Positions 40,488-50,629 of a DNA stretch of 64,000 nt are shown here, in pieces. This DNA comes from Flaviflexus ciconiae (GTDB taxonomy: Bacteria; Actinomycetota; Actinomycetes; Actinomycetales; Actinomycetaceae), in NCBI RefSeq assembly GCF_003971195.1, contig NZ_CP034593.1, positions 2,356,001 through 2,420,000 on the forward strand. Direction: 5' to 3'. The notes beneath the pieces were generated by a model, which searched no databases, was not told where the DNA came from, and was given only the letters and a program-made list of their open reading frames with translations. Each line of letters opens with the position of its first letter. The first letter of the stretch is position 1. A program made the position numbers and the translations under genes.

Positions 40488-41212
40488 GCGTCTCCGTTGC
40501 CACCGACCTGTCGATAGCGGGCCACGTTCCGCTATCGACAGTCGACTGGCCCGGCAAACTCGTCTCCACCGTATTCCTGCAGGGCTGCCCCTGGGCGTGC
40601 GGCTACTGCCAGAACACGGAAATACTGGACCCGAAAACGCCGGGAGTTGTTCACTGGGGTGATGTCGTGAAGCATCTGGATAACAGGCGAGGGTTGCTTG
40701 ACGGCGTTGTTTTCACCGGAGGGGAAGCCCTGCGTCAAGAGGCGCTTGGCCACGCCATTGACGACGTCAAGGCGCGAGGCTTCCTTGTCGGCGTCCACAC
40801 TGCAGGCCCATATCCGTCCAGGCTTGAACGGTTCATTGACCGGATTGACTGGGTGGGTCTCGACATTAAGGCCCTTGTTGGTGACTACAGGAGCGTTGTC
40901 GGCTACGACCAGGGCGCCAGATCCTGGAAGTGCCTCGACATAGTCCTAGAATCGGGAGTTGACTACGAGATCAGGACAACCGTCCACCCGGGTTCCCCCG
41001 CAGCTGTGCAATTCCCGGAGCTCCTTAGTCGGCTGAAGGAAAAGGGAGTGACGTCCTTTGCTCTCCAAGAGGCACGCGCAATTGGTACTTCGGAAACCTT
41101 CCAACGGGAGGCGCAAGCGTGGGATCTAAAGGAATGGTCAAAAGAATTTGCCGGCCTTGCTGAGCTGGCAACGACTGCCGGATTCAACTCGGTGGAAATC
41201 AGGGCGGCCTAG
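40484..41212 (+). CDS. nrdG: Anaerobic ribonucleotide reductase activating protein (radical SAM)
   Basis: 242 residues. It makes the glycyl radical on NrdD from SAM. The cluster motif C-x3-C-x2-C is in LQGCPWACGYCQN, preceded by STVDWPGKLVSTVF; GVVFTGGEALRQ is the GGE SAM-binding motif. It is at the long end for NrdG and belongs to the NrdG2 or PFL-activase-like subgroup. The start overlaps the nrdD stop by four bases. Confidence 0.92.
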   Translation: MSVSVATDLSIAGHVPLSTVDWPGKLVSTVFLQGCPWACGYCQNTEILDPKTPGVVHWGDVVKHLDNRRGLLDGVVFTGGEALRQEALGHAIDDVKARGFLVGVHTAGPYPSRLERFIDRIDWVGLDIKALVGDYRSVVGYDQGARSWKCLDIVLESGVDYEIRTTVHPGSPAAVQFPELLSRLKEKGVTSFALQEARAIGTSETFQREAQAWDLKEWSKEFAGLAELATTAGFNSVEIRAA

Positions 41213-41328
41213 GAGTAGGTGTTGGCTGGGCCGGCTGCGGGCTGTTGTTTGAAAGTGCGCAACCGGCCCTGCCATCTGGCGTTGCGGGAAGGTCAATTCC
41301 CTGGTTGAAGCTGGAATCGAACCACGGT

Positions 41329-42741
41329 TCAGACGGTGTCCTGGCCCCTGCCCTTGACGGCGTCGATGAGTGCAATGCAGAGGGCAAGAACCATGAAAAG
41401 CGCAATGAGGGAGTAACCCCAGAGGAACGCAACATCGTGTCCGGATGAGATGTGGCTGAAGTAGAGGCCGGTGACGGCTGCCGTGCCCACTGACGTGCCG
41501 ATGCGCTGACCGGTCTGCATGATCCCGCCCGCGGTCCCGCCGTGGTTTGTGGGAACCTCTCGAAGCGTTAGCGTCTGGTTTGGTGAAGTGATCCAGCCGG
41601 CCCCGAACCCGATCGGGAGCACGGCGAGGGAGAGGACCCAGACGGGCGCTCCATTAACAATCGCAAAGGCCGCCCACACCGCGAGGCAGAGACCCGTAAT
41701 GTTCAGAAGCAGGCCAGTGACAACGAGCCAGCGGCCGTGCTTCACGACCAGCTTTCCTCCGATATAGGAGGTGTAGATCGAAACCACCGCTGACGGTAAG
41801 CCAACCATTCCCGCAACCAGCGCAGACTCGCCGGCGCCGTTCTGGACAAACTGCGCGATAAGGACCCAGATGGTTGTGGTACCAGCGAAGAAGACCGTGA
41901 TCATCGCCGAGCCCAGCGTGAAGGTGCGAATACGGAAGAGGGACAGATTAACCATGGGGGAACGCCCCGAATAACGGTAGTGCTGTTCCCAGGCAAGCCA
42001 GGCAATCCCGAGGATGACACCAACTGGAGCGAACCACCAGGTGGCGCGATTGTCGGATGCCATCATGAACGGAAGCATGAACAAGAGGACAGCCGCACCG
42101 AGCAGTAGCGCACCAACCGGATCGAGATCGTGCTTCACGGCCTGAGCGCGAGGCGTCTTCGGTAGCCACATAAGGGCGAGAATAATGGAGATGATTGACA
42201 GGGGAACGTTGATTCCCATTGTCCACCGCCACCCCACCCCTTCGGGAAAGATATTGATAATCGTGCCGCCGAGAACCGGTCCAATAGCAACGGCAACACC
42301 AACAACTGCGCCGAACATGCCGAAGGCACGCGCCCTCTCCGGCCCCCGATAGTGTTGCTGAATGATTCCGGTGGTTTGAGGGTTCATGAGGCCTGCACCA
42401 ATTCCCATGAAGGCGCGGGAAATGTTGAGAACAAGGATCGTTGGCGCGAGGGCCGCGAGGAGGGAAAAGATGCCGAACACGGCCACGCCAGCAATAAACA
42501 GGCGCTCGCGGCCGAGGAGGTCGCCAGCTCGACCGGCGGCAACGAGAACGATTCCAAAAGTTAGGGAGTAGCCGGACAGCACCCACTGAAGTCCCGTTGA
42601 AGAAGCCCCGAGCCCCTTCTCAATCGAAGGGAGGGCAACGTTGATGATCGACACGGCGACGAGCGCCATGAATAGCGAAGAAAGCAGGACAACGAGGACT
42701 TTGTTACGGTCCTTCGGTGCGAGCGTGGAATCAGCGGTCAC
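41329..42741 (-). CDS. DHA2-type MFS transporter (14 TM)
   Basis: 470 residues with about fourteen hydrophobic segments. SGYSLTFGIVLVAAGRAGDLLGRERLFIAG is the loop 2-3 motif A, and AFGMFGAVVGVAVAIGPVLGGTIINIFPEGVGWRWTMGINVPL is the motif C region of proton-linked exporters. It probably exports drugs or other hydrophobic compounds. It is convergent with nrdG and divergent from the methyltransferase at 42835. No regulator gene is adjacent. Confidence 0.87.
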   Translation of the reverse strand: MTADSTLAPKDRNKVLVVLLSSLFMALVAVSIINVALPSIEKGLGASSTGLQWVLSGYSLTFGIVLVAAGRAGDLLGRERLFIAGVAVFGIFSLLAALAPTILVLNISRAFMGIGAGLMNPQTTGIIQQHYRGPERARAFGMFGAVVGVAVAIGPVLGGTIINIFPEGVGWRWTMGINVPLSIISIILALMWLPKTPRAQAVKHDLDPVGALLLGAAVLLFMLPFMMASDNRATWWFAPVGVILGIAWLAWEQHYRYSGRSPMVNLSLFRIRTFTLGSAMITVFFAGTTTIWVLIAQFVQNGAGESALVAGMVGLPSAVVSIYTSYIGGKLVVKHGRWLVVTGLLLNITGLCLAVWAAFAIVNGAPVWVLSLAVLPIGFGAGWITSPNQTLTLREVPTNHGGTAGGIMQTGQRIGTSVGTAAVTGLYFSHISSGHDVAFLWGYSLIALFMVLALCIALIDAVKGRGQDTV

Positions 42742-42834
42742 AACTTCACACCATAGTCCCGTATCGGACAGAAGAGCAGAACGGGTGTTGGGTTAGACAG
42801 AATTTCAGATAACATTCCAGTTAGTTTCAAGAAA

Positions 42835-44316
42835 GTGTCAAGTTTAGGGATGGTGAACGTGTTGAAACTCCTAGAATTGGCTGATCGGCTCTGCGAGGAT
42901 CTTGCTGGTTACACAGAATCGGCGGTCGCAACGGCCCTCGGCCCGGTTGGCATGGCCGGCATTGCGAGAGAGCAACGCCTCCCTGGAATCTGTTCCGTGG
43001 ATCGCAATCCCAGCCGCATGGCACTCGTTGCCGCCCTGTTCATGCTCGGTGGGAGGCTCAGCTTGGAAGAGTATGAGCAGGTGCTCCCCTCAATCCCGCT
43101 CGAGGAAGCCATCGAAGCTGGCCTCGTCACTGACTCAATCCGATCCTGCATTGCTATCCGTCCCGTCCCGGTTGATGATCGGCACGGCGGAGGGGAACTC
43201 CTTATCGCCTCCGACCTCGGCCCTCTCCAAGGCAAGGCTCCCAGTACGGATCACGTCATGCCGGTGGGCGGGGCAACAAAGACCCTCGCCAGCCTGACCT
43301 CCTTCGAGGCGGGTCAGACAGTTCTCGACCTGGGAACCGGGTGTGGCTATCACGCGCTTCTTGCCGCCAAGGCGGGCGCCAAGGTCGTTACCACCGATGT
43401 CTCGGAGCGGGCGCTAGCGTTCACGAAGCTCAACGCCAGCCTCGCGGGGCTCGAGGTGGAGACCCGTCTCGGATCCCTCTACGAGCCAGCCCCCGAACGA
43501 TTCGACCGGATCGTCTCCAACCCGCCCTTCGTTATTACGCCCGCCAAGGTCCGCGCCATGATCGGGACCTTCGAATATCGGGACGGCGGCGTGGAAGGTG
43601 ATTCCCTCCTGCAGGAAGCAATCGTCGGCACCAAGGATCACCTCACCGAAGACGGAATAGCCTGGATGCTCGGCAACTGGCAGGTCGCAGCGGATGTGAC
43701 AAGCGGAAGTTTCGGCGAAGCGTGGAAGCAACCGGTTGAGGAATGGCTGGGGGACCAGAAGGCCTGGGTAGTCCTTCGAGACGCTATTGACCCAGCCCAA
43801 TACGCCGAGATGTGGTTGCGGGAAAGCCAGTTAACCGGCTCTGCCTACGATTCTGCCTACTGCGTTTGGCTCGGAGAGTCCGCCAAGGACACCTCAATCG
43901 CCTTTGGCTACCTGACGATCGCGGCAGAGGATGGGCCGCAGCGCCTCGAAGACTATCGCGGGCCGATTGCCGACACTTTTGTTGATTCAACATGGGCGGG
44001 GCTTGAGCTGGCGGGAGCCTCCGATCAGGAGTTGCTTGCCATGCGCCTGGTTTCGAAGGCTGTTCTCGAGACGCGGCTCCACACGCCGGGCCAACCCGAC
44101 CCTTGGCACATCTCCATCACCGCCCACGGTCGGGAGATTCCCGTCAGTGCAGAAGTTGCAGGATTCCTGGGAGCAAGCGATGGGGAATTGACCACGGGAC
44201 AGATCATTGCGGCACTTGCCCAGCTCCTGTCCGTCCCCGAAGACGAGATGACGGAAGCTGTTCTACCGGCCGTGAGAGAGTTGATTGGAGCTGGCGCCCT
44301 CGTCCTTGGCGGGTGA
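42835..44316 (+). CDS. HemK/RlmG-like class I methyltransferase with N- and C-terminal extensions
   Basis: Up to 493 residues; GTG 42835, ATG 42850 and GTG 42859 are all possible starts, and the family alignment (LELADRLCEDLAGYTESAV) favours the later ones. The SAM-binding motif is TVLDLGTGCGYHALLAAKAGAKVVTTDVS (about 162-190), and the catalytic NPPF is in DRIVSNPPFVITP. The NPPF motif points to methylation of a base or amide in rRNA, tRNA or a release factor, or DNA. Such fused proteins are widespread and uncharacterised in Actinobacteria. topA follows in the same direction after 101 bases. Confidence 0.85.
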   Translation: MSSLGMVNVLKLLELADRLCEDLAGYTESAVATALGPVGMAGIAREQRLPGICSVDRNPSRMALVAALFMLGGRLSLEEYEQVLPSIPLEEAIEAGLVTDSIRSCIAIRPVPVDDRHGGGELLIASDLGPLQGKAPSTDHVMPVGGATKTLASLTSFEAGQTVLDLGTGCGYHALLAAKAGAKVVTTDVSERALAFTKLNASLAGLEVETRLGSLYEPAPERFDRIVSNPPFVITPAKVRAMIGTFEYRDGGVEGDSLLQEAIVGTKDHLTEDGIAWMLGNWQVAADVTSGSFGEAWKQPVEEWLGDQKAWVVLRDAIDPAQYAEMWLRESQLTGSAYDSAYCVWLGESAKDTSIAFGYLTIAAEDGPQRLEDYRGPIADTFVDSTWAGLELAGASDQELLAMRLVSKAVLETRLHTPGQPDPWHISITAHGREIPVSAEVAGFLGASDGELTTGQIIAALAQLLSVPEDEMTEAVLPAVRELIGAGALVLGG

Positions 44317-44417
44317 TATCGTGAGCCCGAGTGCGAGCGGCGAGTTGAACAACGGGGTGCTACTCCTTATATATTGTGCCTAGTCCCTCGCCGGATCCAT
44401 CAACCGAAGGAAGTTCA

Positions 44418-47156
44418 GTGACCAAGCTTGTCATCGTGGAGTCTCCAGCCAAGGCCCGCACCATTGCGGCCTATCTTGGCTCGGAATTTGTGGTCGAAGC
44501 ATCAGTCGGCCACATCCGGGACCTAGCGGAGCCACGGGAACTTCCTGCTGACATGAAGAAGGGGCCTTACGGGCGCTTCGCCGTCAACACGGAAGACGGA
44601 TTCGACCCTTACTACATCGTTGACGCGAACAAGAAGAAGACAGTCACAGAGCTGAAGAAGCTCCTGAAAGACGCCGACGAACTCTATCTCGCAACGGATG
44701 AGGACCGGGAGGGCGAGGCAATCGCCTGGCACCTCCTGCAGGTCCTCAACCCGAAAGTTCCGGTCAAGCGCATGGTGTTCCACGAAATCACCCGCGAAGC
44801 AATTGACCGGGCCCTCGAGAACACCCGCGAGATCGACACGCAGCTCGTCGACGCACAAGAGTCCCGCCGAATCCTTGACCGGCTCTACGGCTACGAGGTC
44901 TCGCCGGTCCTCTGGCGGAAGATCGGTCCCGGCCTCTCCGCGGGCCGCGTACAGTCCGTCGCCACCCGCCTCGTCGTTGAGCGCGAACGCGAACGCATGG
45001 CGTTTGTGTCGTCCAACTACTGGTCCGTGGCCGTCAAAGTCCACGGCGGTGAAGAGGGCGCCGAAGAGACATTTAAGGCACGACTCACCAGCGTCGACGA
45101 TCGTCCCGTTGCTCAGGGCCGCGACTTCGGTGACGATGGCAAACTCAACCCTGCCGCAATCCGCAAGGACGTAGCAGTCCTCGACGAAGAGAGTGCGAAG
45201 GCGCTCGCGGAAGCCCTGACGGGTGCACATATCGGTGTGCTCAAGGTCGAGTCGAAGCCCTCGAAGAGACGCCCGTCTCCGCCGTTCACCACATCGACGC
45301 TTCAGCAGGAAGCCTCTCGCAAGCTTGGACTCAACTCCCGTCAAACCATGAGCCAGGCCCAGCAACTATACGAGAACGGTTTCATTACCTACATGCGTAC
45401 CGACTCCGTCGACCTATCGAAGGAAGCGGTTTCTGCGGCACGGTCCCAGGTGAAGGAACGCTACGGTGACTCCTACATCCCGGAAAAGCCCCGCTTCTAT
45501 TCGAAGAAGGCGAAGGGCGCCCAAGAGGCCCACGAAGCAATCCGTCCGGCGGGCGATAAGTTCCGTAGCCCGGACCAGGTGAAGTCCGCCCTGTCCGGCA
45601 TGCAGTACAAGCTATACGAGCTTATTTGGAAGCGCACCCTAGCGTCGCAGATGTCGGATGCAAACCTCCTGACATCGTCGGTACAGATGAGCACGGAAGT
45701 GCAGGCAGCGGGCTTCTCGAAGGCCGGCCTCTCGGCCTCCGGCACGGTCGTTACCTTCCCCGGCTACCTTGCCGTGTACGAGGAAGGTAAAGACAAGTCC
45801 CGGTATGAGGAGAAGGACGGAGAGTCCCGCCTGCCGGAGCTGTCCGAGGGCGACATTGTTGACGTTGTCGATCCCGGTGCGGTTGCCGAGGGTCACGAAA
45901 CGACCCCGCCGCCCCGCTTTACGGATGCTTCGCTCGTCCGAAAGCTTGAGGAGCTTGGCATTGGTCGCCCCTCGACCTACGCCTCGACGATCTCGGTTAT
46001 TACCGATCGCGGATACGTGGAGCGCCGCGGACAGGCCATGGTGCCCACGTGGATTGCCTTCTCCGTCATCCGTCTTCTCGAGGAGAACCTCCCCGGGTAT
46101 GTTGACTACGACTTTACGGCCCAGATGGAGAATTCACTCGACTGGATCGCGAGCGGCAAGACCGATCGCGTTGCCTACCTGGAATCCTTCTACCACGGCG
46201 ATGACGACCATAAGGGTCTTCAGCACGAGGTCGAGAACCTCGGCGAAATCGATGCTCGAGCCCTGAATACGATGAGCCTCGGTGAAGGTGTCGATTTGCG
46301 AGTCGGCAAGTACGGCCCCTACATCGAGAAGGCCATTGAAGACGGCGACCCGCTCCGCGCGAACGTTCCGGTTGAACTCACCCCGGATGAGCTCACGCTT
46401 GAGAAAGCGAAGGAGCTCCTGGAGAAGGGCAAGGATGACGGCCGGATCCTTGGCGTCCACCCCGATACCGGCAAGGAGATTGTCGCGAAGAACGGCCGTT
46501 TCGGCCCCTACGTCTCCGAGGTCCTCCCGGAGGACAGCCCGAAGACAGCGAAGCCGAAGACCGCATCCCTGTTTAAGAACATGGATCTCAGCACGATCTC
46601 TCTTGACCAGGCAGTTGAGCTCCTGTCGCTTCCCCGCGACGTCGGACCCGACGCCGAGGGCACGATGATTACCGCCCACAACGGAAAGTTCGGTCCCTAC
46701 CTGAAGAAGGGAAGCGACTCCCGGAGCCTCGAAACCGAGGAGCAACTCCTCAAGATCACCGTTGAAGAGGCCGAGGCGATTTTTGCTCAGCCGAAGAGGC
46801 GCGGACGCGCCGCTGCCGCCGCTCCGCTCAAGGAGTTCGGCGAAGACCCGATCTCGAAGAAGCCCGTTGTTCTTAAGAACGGTCGCTTTGGTCACTACGT
46901 CACCGATGGTGAGATCAACGCATCACTGCGAGTAGCGGACAACATCGAGACGATCTCGCCCGAGCGAGCATTCGAGCTACTCGAAATGAGGCGCGAGAAG
47001 CTCAAGAATGATCCGCCAAAGAAGAGCACTCGTAAGGCACCCGCCAAGAAGACCACCGCGGCAAAAAAGACGACAACGACGCGGAAGCCTGCGGCGAAGA
47101 AGACCACAACTCGCAGGGCTCCTGCGAAGAAGGCCACGGAGGAGAGCGGGTCGTGA
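44418..47156 (+). CDS. topA: DNA topoisomerase I
   Basis: 912 residues from GTG 44418 (GAAGGAAG five bases upstream; an upstream ATG at 44376 is not family-like). It relaxes negative supercoils. The Toprim domain starts at once (KLVIVESPAKARTIAAYLG, later YLATDEDREGEAIAWHLLQ); the active-site tyrosine is in YMRTDSVDLS; the helix after RPSTYASTISVITDRGYVERRG is also diagnostic. There is no zinc finger; instead the C-terminus has repeated TOPRIM C-Rpt units (KYGPYI, NGRFGPYV, NGKFGPYL, NGRFGHYV) and a Lys/Ala tail (KKTTTTRKPAAKK), as in actinobacterial TopA. It heads the topA-tmk-holB operon. Confidence 0.95.
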   Translation: MTKLVIVESPAKARTIAAYLGSEFVVEASVGHIRDLAEPRELPADMKKGPYGRFAVNTEDGFDPYYIVDANKKKTVTELKKLLKDADELYLATDEDREGEAIAWHLLQVLNPKVPVKRMVFHEITREAIDRALENTREIDTQLVDAQESRRILDRLYGYEVSPVLWRKIGPGLSAGRVQSVATRLVVERERERMAFVSSNYWSVAVKVHGGEEGAEETFKARLTSVDDRPVAQGRDFGDDGKLNPAAIRKDVAVLDEESAKALAEALTGAHIGVLKVESKPSKRRPSPPFTTSTLQQEASRKLGLNSRQTMSQAQQLYENGFITYMRTDSVDLSKEAVSAARSQVKERYGDSYIPEKPRFYSKKAKGAQEAHEAIRPAGDKFRSPDQVKSALSGMQYKLYELIWKRTLASQMSDANLLTSSVQMSTEVQAAGFSKAGLSASGTVVTFPGYLAVYEEGKDKSRYEEKDGESRLPELSEGDIVDVVDPGAVAEGHETTPPPRFTDASLVRKLEELGIGRPSTYASTISVITDRGYVERRGQAMVPTWIAFSVIRLLEENLPGYVDYDFTAQMENSLDWIASGKTDRVAYLESFYHGDDDHKGLQHEVENLGEIDARALNTMSLGEGVDLRVGKYGPYIEKAIEDGDPLRANVPVELTPDELTLEKAKELLEKGKDDGRILGVHPDTGKEIVAKNGRFGPYVSEVLPEDSPKTAKPKTASLFKNMDLSTISLDQAVELLSLPRDVGPDAEGTMITAHNGKFGPYLKKGSDSRSLETEEQLLKITVEEAEAIFAQPKRRGRAAAAAPLKEFGEDPISKKPVVLKNGRFGHYVTDGEINASLRVADNIETISPERAFELLEMRREKLKNDPPKKSTRKAPAKKTTAAKKTTTTRKPAAKKTTTRRAPAKKATEESGS

Positions 47157-47758
47157 CCGGCCGCTTCATCTCCTTTGAAGGCGGTGACGGATCCGGGAAA
47201 ACCACCCAGATTCGGAAGCTAGCAGAACGAATCCGGCAGGCAGGCGGCGACGTTGTTGTCACCCGCGAGCCGGGAGGTACCGACCTGGGGCTGAAGATCC
47301 GCCAGGCACTGCTTCACGGCGAAGATCTGTCCCCTCGGACGGAAGCTCTCCTCTATTCAGCCGACCGTGCGCACCACATGGCAACGGTTGTTCGCCCCGC
47401 CCTCGAGCGGAGCGCCACCGTGATCACCGATCGCTTCATGGACTCCTCGATCGCATACCAGGGCGGTGCCCGCGGACTCGGCATCGATACGATCACGAAA
47501 CTCAACCGGTGGGCCGTGGAGGACCTTGTCCCGGACATGACGATCCTTCTTGACCTTGATCCCGTCATTGGTGCACAGCGCGTAGGAGCCAAAAAGGACC
47601 GGCTCGAATCCGCAGGCGACGCATTCCATGCGGAGGTCCGCCAGACCTTCCTCGACCTTGCCGCCAAAGAGCCAGACCGGTTCGTGGTCGTTGACGCAAG
47701 CAGGACACCCGAGGAGATCTCCGCAGACATCGGAACGGCCTATGACCGTCTTCGATGA
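47153..47758 (+). CDS. tmk: Thymidylate kinase
   Basis: 201 residues; GTG start overlapping the topA stop by four bases. It phosphorylates dTMP to dTDP. It has the P-loop FEGGDGSGKTTQIRKL, the DR(E/R)PGG motif as TREPGGTDLGLKIR, the DRF(M) motif ITDRFMDSSIAYQGGARGLG, and LDPVIGAQRVGAKKDRLE as the lid. The order topA-tmk-holB is common in Actinobacteria and points to a DNA replication operon. Confidence 0.94.
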   Translation: MTGRFISFEGGDGSGKTTQIRKLAERIRQAGGDVVVTREPGGTDLGLKIRQALLHGEDLSPRTEALLYSADRAHHMATVVRPALERSATVITDRFMDSSIAYQGGARGLGIDTITKLNRWAVEDLVPDMTILLDLDPVIGAQRVGAKKDRLESAGDAFHAEVRQTFLDLAAKEPDRFVVVDASRTPEEISADIGTAYDRLR

Positions 47759-48890
47759 CCTTGCAGGGCAGGAAGCGGCAATCGAAGTGCTGACTCGAGC
47801 CGCTACGGCTGCCCGCACCGGCAGCGCGGGAATGACGCACTCCTGGTTGATCACCGGGCCCCCCGGTTCGGGACGATCAACCGCCGCTAAGGCCTTCGCC
47901 GCTGCTCTCCAGTGCACCGGCGAGCCAGTGGGGTGCGGTGAGTGCTCGGGATGTCGGACAGTCATGTCCGATTCCCATCCGGATGTTGAAATTCTGGCCA
48001 CAGAAGCAACGACCATCACCGTCGCATCGGTACGTGAACTCGTTTCCCACGCACAGTCAACACCGACGGTTGGCGCGTGGCGAGTCATGATCATCAAAGA
48101 GGCCGACCGCATGGTTGAGAGAACAACAAATGTTCTCCTCAAGGCAATTGAAGAGCCGCCGCCCCGTACCGTGTGGATTCTGTGCACACCATCGCCCCGC
48201 GATGTGCTGACAACAATTAGGTCAAGATGTCGGGGGCTCAATCTCGTGATCCCCGCGGCGGAAAAAGTTGCAGACCTGCTGGTGCGCCGTGACGGCATTG
48301 ATCCTGACGCCGCCCTAATCGCCGCGAAAGCAGCTCAGTCCCACGTGGGGGCCGCGAAAGCCCTTGCGAGAGACCCCGGTGCGGGCGAGCGCAGACGAGA
48401 GAATCTTCGTGGCGCCTACGGGATTAGGACGGCAGGGCATGCGGCCCTAGCTGCGCAGGCACTCATCGACCGCTCGAAGGTCCAAGCGGAGGCTGAAGGT
48501 GAGAATCGTGCGGACCGCGAAATTGCGGAACTCCGCAGGACCCTGGGCCTGGCACCCGATGAAACCATTCCGCCAGCAATGAGAAGCCACTTTAAGCAAC
48601 TGGAGTCCGAGCACAAGAAGCGAGAAACACGACGGATTCGCGACGCTCACGACCGCGCTCTCATCGATCTGCTATCTCTCTACCGGGACGTCCTTGTCGT
48701 ACAGCTGGAGGCTGGCACCGATCTTGTGAATGTTGATTTCGAGAAGGAGATCGAAGACATCGCGGGATCGATCACGGCTGACAAAACGATTGCGATCATG
48801 GATGAAATCTCGCTGGCTCGTGAACGCATCGGAGCCAACGTTGCACCGCAGCTCGCTATCGAAGCGATGATGATGGTGATGAGGCGCTGA
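47742..48890 (+). CDS. holB: DNA polymerase III delta-prime subunit
   Basis: 382 residues from ATG 47742, overlapping tmk by 17 bases. It is part of the sliding-clamp loader. FDDLAGQEAAIEVLTRAA begins the AAA+ domain; the Walker A site is GPPGSGRSTAA with Arg instead of Lys, as is usual for this non-hydrolysing subunit; the zinc cysteines lie in CTGEPVGCGECSGCRTV; the SRC motif is in TTIRSRCRGLNL. The last 150 residues are a helical collar domain. All segments are present. Confidence 0.9.
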   Translation: MTVFDDLAGQEAAIEVLTRAATAARTGSAGMTHSWLITGPPGSGRSTAAKAFAAALQCTGEPVGCGECSGCRTVMSDSHPDVEILATEATTITVASVRELVSHAQSTPTVGAWRVMIIKEADRMVERTTNVLLKAIEEPPPRTVWILCTPSPRDVLTTIRSRCRGLNLVIPAAEKVADLLVRRDGIDPDAALIAAKAAQSHVGAAKALARDPGAGERRRENLRGAYGIRTAGHAALAAQALIDRSKVQAEAEGENRADREIAELRRTLGLAPDETIPPAMRSHFKQLESEHKKRETRRIRDAHDRALIDLLSLYRDVLVVQLEAGTDLVNVDFEKEIEDIAGSITADKTIAIMDEISLARERIGANVAPQLAIEAMMMVMRR

Positions 48891-48959
48891 CCGGGGGATC
48901 AATCCCCAGACAGTCTTCCGCCGTCGAGGATAGGCAGGTATCTGGTCTAGTCTGAAGGC

Positions 48960-50507
48960 GTGAAACGCTCTATCGCCGCCCTCGGTTCTCTGTTCCTCTT
49001 CCTCGGCGCCTGCTCATCATCTGTGCCCGGTGAAGAGCTCTCCTCTGATGGGTCTAGAGACCCCGGGGAGTCAACGGCCCCGATTCCCGAGGGTCTCGAA
49101 GCCTTCTACGAACAGGAGGTGACGTGGGAGGCTTGCGAGGAATCCGGAACAATCAACTCGGAATGCACCGAAATCACGGTTCCCCTCGACTATGACGATC
49201 CCGATGGTGAAACGATCGAGATCTCTGTCCTGAAGGCAAACGCGACAGGCGAAGCTCAAGGCTCGCTGTTCGTTAACCCCGGTGGCCCTGGAAGCTCTGG
49301 TAAGGATGTGGCGGAGAGCGCGACTTTCTATTTCAATGATCCCATTATCGAGAATTACGACATCATTGGCTTTGATCCACGCGGAGTCGGCGACTCGGCA
49401 CCGGTTGACTGCATGCCCGATGATGAGCTTGGCCTCGTGCTCGATGCGAGCTACCCGGACACTGACGAAGGCTCTGCGGAGTCGCTTGAAGACACGAAAG
49501 AAATCGTCCAGTCCTGTGTCGATACCTCGGGTGACCTCCTCGAGCACGTGTCAACGATCGACGCTGCCAGGGACATGGATGTCATGAGGGCGGCACTTGG
49601 AGAGAACAAGCTCGATTACTTCGGCTTCTCCTACGGCACCCATCTTGGTGGCCAGTACGCCGAGCTCTTCCCCGACAACGTGGGACGCATGGTTCTTGAC
49701 GGAGCCGTTGACCCTGCGATTTCCTCTCTTGACTCCAGCTACTTCCAGGCGGTCGGCTTCGAAAAGGCGCTGACGGCCTACGTCGAATACTGCCTGGAGG
49801 ACGGGGACTGCCCGCTGGAAGGCGACACTGCTGACGAGGCCAAGGAGTTCCTCCAGGGACAGATTGAGGACAGCCTCGAAAACCCACTTCCCACGATGAT
49901 TGATGACCGCTCCGTGACCCCGGGAATTTACTACACCGGTATCGCCACCACTCTCTATGCCGAAGAGTCCTGGCCCTACCTCACGGAAGCTCTGAGCATG
50001 GCAATCGAGCGGGGTGACGGAAGCCTCCTTCTGTCATTTAATGACCTCATGATCGGACGTGACACCATGTCCGGTGAGTTTATGGACAACTCCCTGGAGG
50101 CGCGTTGGGCGATCAACTGCATTGACTACCCCGCCGATGCTGATGAAGAAGCCGTTGCGGAAAACGATGCTCGACTCCACGAAGATGCTCCGACATTCGC
50201 TCCCTACTTTGAGGGTGGAGATGTCTTTTGCAACGAATGGCCGCACACGGCCGATGAGGTCCCTGGACCGTTCGTAGCGGAAGGCTCCTCCGAGATTATT
50301 GTCATCGGAACCGTCGGCGACCCGGCAACCCCATACGAGGCTGCAGTCAGCCTGGCTGAGCAACTCGACAACGGCATCCTCCTGACCTGGGAAGGGGAGG
50401 GTCACGTCGCATACGGCACGGCTGGCTCCTGTATTGATGATGCAGTGGACAACTACTTCGTCGATGGGACAATCCCCGAAGACGGATTAACCTGCCCTGC
50501 CAACTAG
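48960..50507 (+). CDS. Secreted TAP-like alpha/beta hydrolase lipoprotein (tripeptidyl aminopeptidase-like)
   Basis: 515 residues from GTG 48960. The signal peptide ends in the lipobox LGAC (Cys18-19 region), so it is a lipoprotein on the outer face of the membrane. VTWEACEE...INSECTEITVPLDYDDP and FVNPGGPGSSGKD (oxyanion) lead to the nucleophile elbow DYFGFSYGTHLGGQYAELF with Ser in GFSYG. The C-terminal TAP-like domain has the acid in VIGTVGDPATPYE and the His in EGEGHVAYG. Streptomyces Tap homologues release tripeptides from secreted proteins. It ends at a hairpin terminator. Confidence 0.9.
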   Translation: MKRSIAALGSLFLFLGACSSSVPGEELSSDGSRDPGESTAPIPEGLEAFYEQEVTWEACEESGTINSECTEITVPLDYDDPDGETIEISVLKANATGEAQGSLFVNPGGPGSSGKDVAESATFYFNDPIIENYDIIGFDPRGVGDSAPVDCMPDDELGLVLDASYPDTDEGSAESLEDTKEIVQSCVDTSGDLLEHVSTIDAARDMDVMRAALGENKLDYFGFSYGTHLGGQYAELFPDNVGRMVLDGAVDPAISSLDSSYFQAVGFEKALTAYVEYCLEDGDCPLEGDTADEAKEFLQGQIEDSLENPLPTMIDDRSVTPGIYYTGIATTLYAEESWPYLTEALSMAIERGDGSLLLSFNDLMIGRDTMSGEFMDNSLEARWAINCIDYPADADEEAVAENDARLHEDAPTFAPYFEGGDVFCNEWPHTADEVPGPFVAEGSSEIIVIGTVGDPATPYEAAVSLAEQLDNGILLTWEGEGHVAYGTAGSCIDDAVDNYFVDGTIPEDGLTCPAN

Positions 50508-50525
50508 TCCGTCAACTACGATCCA

Positions 50526-50551
50526 GCGCCCCGGTTCACCCACCGGGGCGC
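50526..50551 (+). terminator. Rho-independent-type terminator after the TAP-like gene
   Basis: A 10-bp stem GCGCCCCGGT/ACCGGGGCGC (50526-50535 with 50542-50551) starts 18 bases after the stop codon; only a short T-poor tract follows. Confidence 0.7.
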
Positions 50552-50629
50552 AATCGTGTTTAGCGCCATAGCTGAGTATTTGAAATCGAGCTCCGGGCTT
50601 GGGTAAGCTCGGTTTGCTGATAACCCAGC

